A stretch of DNA of 60,973 nucleotides from Candidatus Moduliflexus flocculans (GTDB taxonomy: Bacteria; Moduliflexota; Moduliflexia; Moduliflexales; Moduliflexaceae): contig DF820461.1 in assembly GCA_000739515.1 (NCBI GenBank), forward strand, positions 201,686 through 262,658, given 5' to 3'. The notes under the pieces are model-generated. The model did no database searches and was not told the DNA's origin. It worked only from the letters and a program-made list of their open reading frames with translations. Of the stretch, positions 36,342 through 44,149 are shown piece by piece. Within the stretch, counting starts at the first letter, position 1. Each line of letters starts with the position of its first letter. The position numbers and the translations under genes were made by a program.

Positions 36342-36764
36342 ATGACACGAACGACGATTCTTGCAATTATGTTGACTTGCCCGGCAATCGGGTTAATTCT
36401 TTGTCTTTATTTCGGCAGCCTGTTGAAACGTTTTTTGACGAACACGCCTGAAATCAAATCCGCGCAAGACATGGAGCGGTTTAAACAGCTTGTCAAAGGC
36501 CAGATGTTCGCGGCGCTCGCCCAGATCGCGGTTTTAAGCATTCCGATTCTGGTCTTTGTCTATGGCTTGTGGATCAAGGTATTGAAACCGAATACCGATA
36601 TTTTATACATGCTTATGCCGTCTTTGGTGGTCTTAGGCGCAGGGATGGCGCTGAAATCCGTCGAACGCAACGTGCAGAACGTGCCGACTGCTACCGACGA
36701 ATTGACCAAAGAGCGCGACCGGATTGTGGACATCTGGCTGCATCAGCCGTTCCCGAATTGGTGA
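36342..36764 (+). CDS. Small membrane protein of unknown function
   Basis: The 140-residue protein has one N-terminal hydrophobic helix (TILAIMLTCPAIGLILCLYF) and two more around residues 57-76 and 85-105 (AALAQIAVLSIPILVFVYGL; ILYMLMPSLVVLGAGMAL). A soluble segment of about 30 residues (SLLKRFLTNTPEIKSAQDME onward) lies between the first two. It follows the CPBP protease closely and is probably cotranscribed, so it may be a partner or substrate. I do not recognise a family. Confidence 0.68.
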   Translation: MTRTTILAIMLTCPAIGLILCLYFGSLLKRFLTNTPEIKSAQDMERFKQLVKGQMFAALAQIAVLSIPILVFVYGLWIKVLKPNTDILYMLMPSLVVLGAGMALKSVERNVQNVPTATDELTKERDRIVDIWLHQPFPNW

Positions 36765-36765
36765 G

Positions 36766-36843
36766 AACATCGAATTCAAAAAGGAGCGGCGTGTGTGTCG
36801 AAATGCAATTTCGACCTACAAGACTCTTCTTGAATTCGATGTT
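36766..36843. repeat. Inverted repeat with AACATCGAATTCA arms
   Basis: AACATCGAATTCA (36766-36778) and TGAATTCGATGTT (36831-36843) are exact complements 52 bases apart, just after the small membrane gene. A single similar arm (CAATTCGATGTTGTT) occurs near 11625. Confidence 0.6.
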
Positions 36844-36871
36844 GTTTTTATAAGAAAAACAAAAATTTTCC

Positions 36872-36900
36872 TTGACTTTCGCTTTATATTCACTTAATTT
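36872..36900 (+). promoter_or_regulatory. recA: Promoter of recA
   Basis: TTGACT (36872-36877), a 17-base spacer and TAATTT (36895-36900), about 150 bases before the ATG. A short palindrome, GACTG-GGGA-CAGTC (36996-37009), lies between promoter and start and could be a regulatory site. Confidence 0.45.
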
Positions 36901-37051
36901 AATCATAATTTCAATTTTAGGCGTATTCAAGATGGCTTGACTTATCTTTTCCCCTTCAAAAAGGGAAATATGAATGTTTTCTCGTCTCGCGAACCGACTG
37001 GGGACAGTCCGCAGCCTTTCGTGAAGCGTGTGAAAGCGTGAGAGAGATATT

Positions 37052-38173
37052 ATGGCAGCAGCAACGACAGGCAATAGTGATTTTGAAAAGCGGCAAAAGA
37101 TGCTCGATGTCGCGATTTCGCAGATCATCAAGCAGCATGGCAAAGGCGCGATCATGAAGTTAGGCGCGGAAGGCGTGATTATTGACATTCCCGCCATTTC
37201 CACCGGCTGCCTGTCGCTCGACTTAGCGACTGGCGTGGGCGGAGTGCCTCGCGGCAGGATCGTCGAAATTTTCGGCACGGAATCATCCGGCAAAACGACA
37301 TTGGCCTTGCACATCTCCGCAGAAGCGCAGAAAAAAGACGGCATTGTCGCATTTATTGACGCGGAACACGCGCTTGACGCCAAATATGCCCGCAAACTCG
37401 GCGTGAATACAGACGAACTTCTGATTTCGCAGCCGGACACAGGCGAGCAGGCGTTGGAAATCGCCGACACGCTCGTGCATAGCGGCGCGGTGGATGTGAT
37501 CGTGATTGACTCGGTCGCCGCGCTTGTGCCGAAAAATGAAATCGAAGGCGAAATGGGCGATGCGCCGATGGGGCAGCAAGCGCGGCTGATGTCGCAGGCC
37601 ATGCGCAAGCTTGCGGGCGTGGTCAGCAAAACCCGCACCACCCTGATTTTTATCAACCAGTTGCGCGATAAACTCGGCGTCATGTTCGGCAGCCCGGAAA
37701 CGACAACAGGAGGACGCGCCTTAAAATTTTATTCCTCCATGCGGATTGACATTCGCCGGACGAACTCGATCAAACAAGGGCAAGATGTCATTGGCAACCG
37801 CACCAAAGTAAAAATCGTGAAAAACAAAGTCGCGCCGCCGTTCAAAGAATGCGAATTCGACATTATTTATGGCGAAGGAATTTCCCGCGAAGGCGACGTG
37901 CTTGATTTAGCGGTGAATTACAACGTCATCCGCAAAAGCGGCGCCTGGTATTCCTACGAAGACGAGCGGATCGGTCAGGGACGCGAAAACGTCAAAGATT
38001 ATCTGAAAGAACACCCTGATATTCTGGAAGCCGTTCGAAATAAGGTCATCGAACTGGTCGGAATGCACGAAGCTCCACCCGTGAAACTTCCCAGCGAAGC
38101 GATTGAAGATGATCCGGATATCGAAGATGAACTGGTTGAAGATGATGATATGCCGGATGATGATGCGGTATAA
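37052..38173 (+). CDS. recA: Recombinase RecA
   Basis: The 373-residue protein has Walker A EIFGTESSGKTT, Walker B DVIVIDSVAALVP, loop L1 region MGDAPMGQQARLMSQAMRKL and L2/FINQLRDKLGVMFGSPETTTGG. The C-terminal tail is unusually acidic (EDDPDIEDELVEDDDMPDDD), typical of the regulatory tail that limits SSB displacement. RecA performs homologous recombination and triggers LexA self-cleavage. It follows its own promoter; no recX is adjacent. Confidence 0.98.
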   Translation: MAAATTGNSDFEKRQKMLDVAISQIIKQHGKGAIMKLGAEGVIIDIPAISTGCLSLDLATGVGGVPRGRIVEIFGTESSGKTTLALHISAEAQKKDGIVAFIDAEHALDAKYARKLGVNTDELLISQPDTGEQALEIADTLVHSGAVDVIVIDSVAALVPKNEIEGEMGDAPMGQQARLMSQAMRKLAGVVSKTRTTLIFINQLRDKLGVMFGSPETTTGGRALKFYSSMRIDIRRTNSIKQGQDVIGNRTKVKIVKNKVAPPFKECEFDIIYGEGISREGDVLDLAVNYNVIRKSGAWYSYEDERIGQGRENVKDYLKEHPDILEAVRNKVIELVGMHEAPPVKLPSEAIEDDPDIEDELVEDDDMPDDDAV

Positions 38174-38174
38174 T

Positions 38175-38267
38175 TGCTGAGAACTACAGGGATTTCACAT
38201 AAACAAGGATTTTGGAGACGAAAATATCTTAATCCTTGCTTATGTGAAATCCTTGTAGTTCTCAGCA
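38175..38267. repeat. Long palindromic element between recA and thiN
   Basis: TGCTGAGAACTACAGGGATT...AATCCTTG pairs with AATCCTTGCTTATGTGAAAT...CTCAGCA, giving arms of about 38 bases with few mismatches. It starts two bases after the recA stop and ends eight bases before the next ATG. No T-run follows. Confidence 0.75.
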
Positions 38268-38274
38268 TACTTTT

Positions 38275-38919
38275 ATGCGAGCAGTTATCTTTGTCAACGG
38301 GCAATTTCAAGATCGTGAAATTGCCCGTTCGCGTCTTCGAAACGATGATTACATTATTGCGGTGAATGGCGGGACGCATCATGCGCTCAGTATCGGCGTG
38401 ATTCCACATGCGATTATCGGCGACCTCGATTCATTGGATTTCCAGGAAGAGACGATGATTCGTGCCGCGTCGGCTCGCATTCTCCGCTTCCCGTCCCGCA
38501 AAGACGAAACCGATTTGGAGCTCGCCTTGCATCATGCCGCTGAGCAGCAAGCCGACTCCATTCTGCTGTTAGCGGCGCTTGGCGGGCGGTTGGATCAAAC
38601 GCTTGGGAATTTGATGCTGCTGACGCTGCCCTGTTTACAGGGAATTGACGCGCGAATTCAGGAAGGAGCGCAAACCGCGTTTCTCATTCGTGACCGCGCC
38701 GCGATTCATGGCCGCACTGGCGATACGGTTTCGATTCTTCCCGTCGGCGGAGACGCCGTTGGCGTGAGCAATGAGGGGCTTGAATGGCCGCTGCGCCGCG
38801 AGACGCTGCCGTCTGGCACGACGCGCGGTATCAGCAATGTTTTGATTGCGAATGAAGGCGCGATTTCTGTCGAGCGCGGGATGCTGCTCTGCGTGGTCAC
38901 GCATCATGAAGATATGTAG
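38275..38919 (+). CDS. thiN: Thiamine diphosphokinase
   Basis: The 214-residue protein has the family motifs AVNGGTHHAL, IGDLDSLD, RKDETDLELAL, GGRLDQTLGN and the C-terminal thiamine-binding SNEGLEWPL with GTTRGISN. It transfers pyrophosphate from ATP to thiamine, giving thiamine diphosphate directly. It is a single gene after recA. No TPP riboswitch is visible upstream. Confidence 0.92.
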   Translation: MRAVIFVNGQFQDREIARSRLRNDDYIIAVNGGTHHALSIGVIPHAIIGDLDSLDFQEETMIRAASARILRFPSRKDETDLELALHHAAEQQADSILLLAALGGRLDQTLGNLMLLTLPCLQGIDARIQEGAQTAFLIRDRAAIHGRTGDTVSILPVGGDAVGVSNEGLEWPLRRETLPSGTTRGISNVLIANEGAISVERGMLLCVVTHHEDM

Positions 38920-38972
38920 AGACGCTCAGGCGGGACGTCCGTACAAAAAACATTGATCACGGGTAATGATTA

Positions 38973-39156
38973 ACCACGAAACACACGAAAATATGTGAAA
39001 CTCTTATACCGTTGCATGAATTAGTAGGAGTGCGAAATCGTGATTTCGCCCGTCAAATCAAGATGTGACACTCCTACAAACGATTAAAAATTTCTGAAGC
39101 AGTGTACTCTTCGGAGATTGTACGAATTTCTTGATGTTTTTCGTGTGTTTCGTGGT
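38973..39156. repeat. ACCACGAAACACACGAA inverted-repeat element, copy 2 with nested palindrome
   Basis: ACCACGAAACACACGAAAA (from 38973) pairs with TTTTTCGTGTGTTTCGTGGT (to 39156). Inside lies GTAGGAGTG (39024-39032) ... CACTCCTAC (39069-39077), the core of the palindrome at 4383-4475. It is followed by GCTAAATAATTAC (39161-39173), resembling one end of the GTAACTATTTAGC family. The whole 38920-39175 gap is repeat DNA. Confidence 0.7.
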
Positions 39157-39175
39157 GGCTGCTAAATAATTACGA

Positions 39176-40336
39176 CTACGGATAATATTGATCAATGTTT
39201 TCCTTTGTAATAATCACGTTCTCAACATACATGTGCGACGGCACGGGAGCGCCTTCCAGAATCGCGCAAGCCGCCGGAATCAGATATTCGGCATATTTTT
39301 CAGGAAAAAAGGCCACGCCGCCGTTGCTCAAACCTTTTCGAATTTGCAGTTTTCCTAAGTCATCTACGCCTAACGTGACGGCAATTATTTGGTCTGATTT
39401 CCAACGGTTTGCGTTTTGTAAAGCGACTAACGCGCCAGCCATAGTTTCCTCATTTAACGACGTGAGTGCAATCCGCTGCGCATTCGGATAGGTTCGCAGA
39501 ATTCCATCCATCGCAATTTTCGCCTGTTCCGCGCCGCCCACGCCGCCATCGGCACGCAAGATTTTCGTTTCGATCTGTTCGCCGAATTCCTGCGCTAACG
39601 CGGTCGCAAATCCTTCCGAACGCAGCATTGTCATTTCGCCGCCCACCGGATTTTGCAGCAGAATCACGAGATCGAGCGCTTCCCAACTTCCCCAGCGTTC
39701 GCGAATCAGTTTTGCCATGAACTCCCCGCCCATCGTGGCCGCCTGCCAGTCATTGCATCCCATGAACGGAGCGCCCGGAATCGGCACATCTACGGCAACA
39801 ATCGGAATGCCCGCGTCAGCGAATTTGATTGCGATCATGCTATTGATCTTCACTAACGCCTGATGCTCGATAAAGAGGTCAGGCGCGTATTCCAGCATAA
39901 TATCAGCATTTCTGAGCGCAATATCAGGATCATATTGATTGTCTAATAACAGCAGATTTTGATCTTCAAATCCGGCTAATTTTGCGTGTTTGATGAGGTT
40001 TCGTTCGACAGCGATGCAAAAGGGCTGCGTTCCGTAATTTCCGGCAAATCCTAATTTTTTCCCCTGACCGGGCTGATTTGGATAGGATGCGCCAGTTTTC
40101 GCATATTCGCGGTATTTTTCATAGATGGCATACGGAGCGGGAAAAAGAGTCTCGCCGCGCGAGGTGACTTGCTGACGCAGGCTGCGCGCCAGCAAATTCG
40201 GTTCATAGCGGAGTTTTTTGATTGCTTCTTCGACTTTGAGCTTTGTGTTGCCATCTACCGCGACATTATTCACCACACGCGATACTGTAGAAATAGAAAC
40301 ACCTGCCAATTTTGCAACATCTTTCATGGAACTCAT
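39176..40336 (-). CDS. LacI-family regulator of the rhamnose-type ABC locus
   Basis: The 386-residue protein has an N-terminal LacI HTH (MKDVAKLAGVSISTVSRVVN) and hinge (YEPNLLARSLRQ). The C-terminal periplasmic-binding-protein-like domain resembles sugar-binding proteins. Its end, VIITKENIDQYYP, mirrors FVFTKENIDNFSF of the binding protein at 46811-47794. It is divergent from the transporter operon across a 386-base gap with two pairs of AACGTT operators. It probably represses transport until sugar is present. ATG 40336 is placed by the AAGGAG upstream. Confidence 0.93.
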   Translation of the reverse strand: MSSMKDVAKLAGVSISTVSRVVNNVAVDGNTKLKVEEAIKKLRYEPNLLARSLRQQVTSRGETLFPAPYAIYEKYREYAKTGASYPNQPGQGKKLGFAGNYGTQPFCIAVERNLIKHAKLAGFEDQNLLLLDNQYDPDIALRNADIMLEYAPDLFIEHQALVKINSMIAIKFADAGIPIVAVDVPIPGAPFMGCNDWQAATMGGEFMAKLIRERWGSWEALDLVILLQNPVGGEMTMLRSEGFATALAQEFGEQIETKILRADGGVGGAEQAKIAMDGILRTYPNAQRIALTSLNEETMAGALVALQNANRWKSDQIIAVTLGVDDLGKLQIRKGLSNGGVAFFPEKYAEYLIPAACAILEGAPVPSHMYVENVIITKENIDQYYP

Positions 40337-40495
40337 GCGCGGCACTCTCCTTTTGATGGCAAGGCTGTTAAGTTCTCATTCCCCGCAGAGCGTGGGAGCA
40401 TTCTCTCTGGAATAACATGTAGAGCTACCCTCTGCTGGTGGTTAAACGTCGCTCATGTCACGGAACGTTTTTTACGACCAAAAGCATGATGCAAT

Positions 40496-40519
40496 GAAAA
40501 CGTTATTGAAAACGTTATC
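40496..40519. promoter_or_regulatory. Paired LacI-type operator, regulator-proximal
   Basis: GAAAACGTTATTGAAAACGT followed by TATC: two AACGTT cores with centres 12 bases apart. These match the LacI-family pattern of a palindrome around a central CG. It lies closer to the regulator gene. Confidence 0.6.
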
Positions 40520-40659
40520 ATAACAAATAAATCTGTCAAGATTTTTATATTCCGAAAATAATTCTCATTATAACATGTTATTTAATATAATATTATCAAA
40601 ATACACCGAAGATTGCAACGGAAAATATTTAAAATTTTCTTGACAAAAATATCATGAAA

Positions 40660-40683
40660 GATAACGTTATCAGTAACGTTATC
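40660..40683. promoter_or_regulatory. Paired LacI-type operator, transporter-proximal
   Basis: GATAACGTTATC (a perfect 12-base palindrome) followed directly by AGTAACGTTATC, again with centres 12 bases apart. A TTGACA at 40640-40645 sits just upstream, so the operator would overlap the -10 region and start site of the transporter promoter. The ATPase ATG is at 40723. Confidence 0.65.
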
Positions 40684-40722
40684 TTATGCAGTTATCAATC
40701 TTTTCAGGCGAGGTAATTTGTC

Positions 40723-41817
40723 ATGACCGAAGCCGTCACGCAGCCAATCCTTACGCTCGAACACATTTCAAAATCGTTTGCCGGCGTCCATGCCTTAGAA
40801 GATGTCTCGTTTCAACTCCGCCCCGGAGAAATTCACGCGCTGATCGGAGAAAATGGCGCGGGAAAATCCACGCTCGTCAAAATCATGACTGGCGTGTATC
40901 AGCCCGATCAAGGGCAAATCTCCGTTCAGGGAACGCCTGTCGCCTTTCATGATACCAAAGCGGCGCATCAGCATGGCATCGCAGCGATTTATCAAGACCT
41001 CAACCTTTTCCCCGATCTGAATATCGCCGAAAATATTTTTATGGGGCACATGCCGATTGACCCGAAACGCAAATCGGTGGATTGGAAGGCGATGTACCAA
41101 CAATCGCAGCAGATTTTGAATACGCTCGGCGTTAAGCTTGATCCGAAAAAACAGGTGTTCGGGTTAAGCATCGCAGAGCAGCAGATGGTGGAAATCGCCA
41201 AAGCGCTGTCATTACAGGCGAACATCCTGATTATGGACGAGCCGACTTCGACGTTGACGCTGAAAGAAACCGATGAGTTGTTTCGGATTGCCCGCCAATT
41301 GCGCGAACGCGGCACGGCAATCATTTTTATTTCGCATCGGCTGGAAGAATTGTTTGAACTGGCCGACCGCGTGACCGTCCTGCGCGATGGGAAATATGTC
41401 GGCACGGAAAACATTCGCGACATTTCGGAAGATAATTTGATTCGCATGATGGTCGGGCGCTCGTTAGATGCGCTGTTCCCGAAACAGACCGTTCCCATCG
41501 GCGACGTGGTGCTGAAAGTTGAAGGGTTGAAAAAAGAAGGCATCTTCCGCGATATTTCTTTTGAATTGCGCAAAGGGGAAATTTTAGGATTAGCCGGATT
41601 AGTCGGCGCGCGGCGCACAGAAGTAGCGCGAGCGATTTTCGGCGTTGAACCGGCAGATGGCGGCGTGATTCAGGTGGACAAACAGGCTGTCACGATTCGC
41701 GACCCGAAAGATGCCATGAAATTAGGCATCGCGTACCTGCCTGAAGATCGCCAGCAGCACGGTCTTGTGCTGCAAATGAGTTTGACGCACAATTTTACGC
41801 TGCTCTGCGAAACATAG
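40723..41817 (+). pseudogene. Sugar ABC ATPase (RhaT/RbsA type), 5-prime part of an interrupted gene
   Basis: 361 codons of a two-domain sugar ATPase are followed by three IS-derived codons and TAG. NBD1 is complete: GENGAGKST, the signature-equivalent LSIAEQQMVEIAKAL, Walker B LIMDEPTSTL, and SHRLEEL. NBD2 starts with GLAGLVGARRTEVARAIFG and stops after LPEDRQQHGLVLQMSL-THNFTLL. The remainder resumes at 43666. Removing 41806-43665 restores CTG-CTC-CCT-ACA-TTG in frame and a protein of 503 residues, the normal length. Without that the importer has no complete ATPase. Confidence 0.93.
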
Positions 41818-41915
41818 ACAGTCATAGACAATCCATGCTTTGGCTTCTTGCTTCATCCTGACTGGTTGCATGGTTCGTGACGAACCATGCAGAGCCATTC
41901 AGTCCGCAAGCGTCA
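41806..41915 (-). ncRNA. Candidate omega-RNA (reRNA) region at the tnpB-proximal end
   Basis: TnpB-guide RNAs of IS200/IS605/IS607 elements come from the tnpB 3-prime region and run through the element end. Here a perfect 12+1+12 hairpin (41867-41891, arms TGCATGGTTCGT/ACGAACCATGCA) lies just beyond the tnpB stop, followed on the minus strand by GGATGAAGCAAGAAGCC. The guide would be flanking DNA reading from 41805 downward (GAGCAGCGTAAAATTG). Predicted from position and structure only. Confidence 0.45.
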
Positions 41916-43008
41916 ATTCCGGGCAAGCCGCCCGTACTGAGTATTGTTCTAAATTGACCGCCGCGTTTTCGTCGCGGTTCTGTCTGTGGTGACACGCCGG
42001 ACACGTAAACACACGATCCGACAACTTCAACTCTCTATGGATATGCCCGCACTGCGAACACGTCTTGCTTGACGGATAAAAGCGGTTGACTCGTTCCACG
42101 TTCCCGCCTGACAGCGCGGCTTTATAGGTGGCCTGCCGATGAATCTCAAAGAAATTGGCGTCTGCAATGTGCTTGGCTAATCGCTTATTCTTCATCATGC
42201 CGTTGACGTTCAAATCTTCAATGACAATCGTTTGAAAGTGTTTCGCCAAATAATCCGTCAACTTATGCGCCGCGTCCTTACGGATGCAGGCGATCCGATA
42301 GTGCAACCGTGATAAGGCGATCTTCGCTTTCTCGCGATTCTTGCTCCCTTTTTGCTTCTTGCCTAATGCCCGATTGAGCCGCGCTAATCGCCGTTGCAGT
42401 TTCAACGTCGCTTTTGGGTTCTCGAATCGCGTTCCATCTGAGAGCGTCGCTAACGTTTCAATGCCGACATCGACCCCGACCGTTGCGTGGTTTTTGCACT
42501 GTGGGCGGGGGGAATCTGTCATCTCAACCGTGAACGACACAAACCAATGGTCTGCAATTCGAGACACGACCGCGCTTTTAATATAACCGGAAAAGCGGAG
42601 CGATTCTGTCATGCGTACCCATCCGAGTTTTGGGATTTGCACCGCAAACGGCCTGAGCGCGATCTTGTCATTCGCGAGCGTCACACTGTCATGCTTGCCC
42701 TTCTTATGAACGCGAGGGTATTTCGCCCGCTTTTGGAAGAAGTTCGAGAACGCTTTGCCGAGATTGATCAGGCCACTTTCCGCAGCACATTTGGTTACGT
42801 CTGCGATCCAGGGAAATGCCTGCCGTTTCATGGCATTGAATTGCTTTTTCAAGGCAAACATGGATGGATGTCCGCCCGCCTTGTATTGCCGCCGCCATTC
42901 CGTCAGTCCCCAGTTATAGGCAAACCGCGCCGTGCCGCAGGCTTTCCGAAAATAGACAACCTGTTCAGGCGTGGGCGTCAGTCGAATTTTGTGCGCTACG
43001 GTCGGCAT
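41899..43008 (-). CDS. tnpB: TnpB RNA-guided nuclease of the IS607-family element
   Basis: A full-length 369-residue TnpB with all RuvC residues: D180 in VGVDVGIETLATL, E264 in VIEDLNVNGM and D346 in NRDENAAVNL. The zinc ribbon cysteines are C317/C320 (KTCSQCG) and C336/C339 (FTCPACH). The N-terminal half is OrfB_IS605-like. TnpB uses an omega-RNA to cut target DNA and aids transposon retention. Its start overlaps the tnpA 3-prime end by 44 bases, usual for this family. No inactivating change is seen. Confidence 0.95.
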   Translation of the reverse strand: MPTVAHKIRLTPTPEQVVYFRKACGTARFAYNWGLTEWRRQYKAGGHPSMFALKKQFNAMKRQAFPWIADVTKCAAESGLINLGKAFSNFFQKRAKYPRVHKKGKHDSVTLANDKIALRPFAVQIPKLGWVRMTESLRFSGYIKSAVVSRIADHWFVSFTVEMTDSPRPQCKNHATVGVDVGIETLATLSDGTRFENPKATLKLQRRLARLNRALGKKQKGSKNREKAKIALSRLHYRIACIRKDAAHKLTDYLAKHFQTIVIEDLNVNGMMKNKRLAKHIADANFFEIHRQATYKAALSGGNVERVNRFYPSSKTCSQCGHIHRELKLSDRVFTCPACHHRQNRDENAAVNLEQYSVRAACPELTLAD

Positions 43009-43591
43009 GTATCGCCTCTTTTATTGTTTTTTTATATGTTCGCAGTCCGTACAGTCTGGATGAAAACACATGCGTGATCGCGATTAAGTCTTGAACAAGC
43101 TCTTGTTCAGGACTGAGGGCGTCATTATTTATTACTGTGATTTCGCACCCATGATTCTGGCAAAATTGCGCGAACCAGTCAAACCCAAATCGAACAAGCC
43201 GGTCTTTATGCGCTAAAATAATACGTTTCACTTTCCCGGCTTCAACTTGCATCAAGAGATGATTGAATCGTTTTCGTTTAAAATTCAAGCCAGAACCAAT
43301 ATCTTCATACCAGTCATCAATCCCGATTCCTCCATTTTGACAGAATTGATTGATATACGATTTTTGGTTTTTCAGATCATCCGCCTGATTGCGTGTTGAT
43401 ACGCGGCAATACGCGATTGTCAAAGAGCGTTCTGTTGACAACAGCCCTTTATATTCCAGTAAATGTTGTTCTGTATAATAACGGCGTTGTTTCGGATTTC
43501 GGCAGGCAACAAGCGTTCCCTCGCGATCCCAACGCTGTAACGTCCTGACAGAACGATTGATTAACTTTGCAAATTCTCCTATACTATACAT
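42965..43591 (-). CDS. tnpA: TnpA serine recombinase of the IS607-family element
   Basis: The 208-residue protein has an N-terminal MerR-like HTH (MYSIGEFAKLINRSVRTLQR, WDREGTL). The small serine-resolvase catalytic domain follows: AYCRVSTRNQADDL with catalytic Ser, then RKRFNHLLMQVEAGKVKRII and LAHKDRLVRFGFD. The HTH-before-catalysis order is diagnostic of IS607 TnpA. ATG 43591 starts directly at the HTH; the longer upstream reading is unlikely. It appears intact. Confidence 0.94.
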   Translation of the reverse strand: MYSIGEFAKLINRSVRTLQRWDREGTLVACRNPKQRRYYTEQHLLEYKGLLSTERSLTIAYCRVSTRNQADDLKNQKSYINQFCQNGGIGIDDWYEDIGSGLNFKRKRFNHLLMQVEAGKVKRIILAHKDRLVRFGFDWFAQFCQNHGCEITVINNDALSPEQELVQDLIAITHVFSSRLYGLRTYKKTIKEAIHADRSAQNSTDAHA

Positions 43592-43665
43592 AATAGACAA
43601 AATATAGTCAATATGTCTATTCGTCAAGTATTTTTGTCTATATTTTACAATTTAGCTTTGTTCTC

Positions 43666-44094
43666 CCTACATTGGATCATTTCGCGTCGCATGGCTGGCT
43701 GGATCAGAACGCGGAGCAGCAAACCTCGCAAAAACTCGCCAAACAGATGGAAGTGAAAGCCGCCGGACTCTGGCAGAAAGCGCAGGAACTTTCCGGCGGA
43801 AACCAGCAAAAAATCGTGTTGGGCAAATGGCTCGCCACGAATCCCAAAATCCTCATTTTAGACGAACCGACGCACGGCATTGATGTCGGGACGAAATCGA
43901 ATATTCATCAATTGATGAGCCAGTTAGCCGGAGAGGGGGTGGCGATTCTGATGATTTCTTCGGAATTGCCGGAAGTCCTCGGCATGAGCGACCGGATTAT
44001 CGTGATGAGCGAAGGCCGCATGACCGGTGAATTCCGGCGCGGCGAAGTGACGCAGGAACAGATTATGGTTGCCGCCGTTTCGCGGTCAGCGTAA
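43666..44094 (+). pseudogene. Sugar ABC ATPase (RhaT/RbsA type), 3-prime part of the interrupted gene
   Basis: 142 codons encode the end of NBD2: PTLDHFASHGWLDQNAEQQT, the signature ELSGGNQQKIVLGKWLA, Walker B ILILDEPTHGIDVG, and SSELPEVLGMSDRIIVM. The segment joins in frame to codon 361 at 41805. A TTG at 43672 could start a short product, but it would lack NBD1. The downstream permeases might still be expressed from outward transcription. Confidence 0.92.
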
Positions 44095-44100
44095 TGAAAT

Positions 44101-44133
44101 AGCTGCCAGACACTTTTGATGTGTCTGACAACT
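44101..44133. repeat. GTCAGACAC-type palindrome
   Basis: AGCTGCCAGACACTTTTGAT with complementary GTGTCTGACAACTT, between the ATPase stop and the first permease (ATG 44150), within an operon. Confidence 0.75.
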
Positions 44134-44149
44134 TTGGAGATGAGATTCT

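Larger units (their letters stand above)
41806..43665 (-). mobile_element. IS607-family insertion sequence (tnpA + tnpB) inside the sugar ATPase gene
   Basis: An element of 1860 bp. The trinucleotide CTC is shared by both junctions, so the ends are defined to within three bases (41803-43662 is equivalent). There are no long inverted ends and no target duplication beyond the CTC ambiguity, as expected for IS607. TAGACA/TGTCTA motifs repeat at both ends (41815, 41825; 43594, 43614, 43635) and are likely transposase sites. It carries a serine-recombinase TnpA and a full-length TnpB on the strand opposite to the host gene. Confidence 0.9.

Noticed and set aside
38174..38274. TPP riboswitch upstream of thiN
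   Set aside because: The sequence is a plain palindrome and lacks the CTGAGA/ACCTGA TPP motifs in the required arrangement.
40561..40680. CRISPR array or repeat array in the AT-rich operator gap
   Set aside because: No direct repeat of 23-45 bases with regular spacers occurs here or elsewhere in the window.
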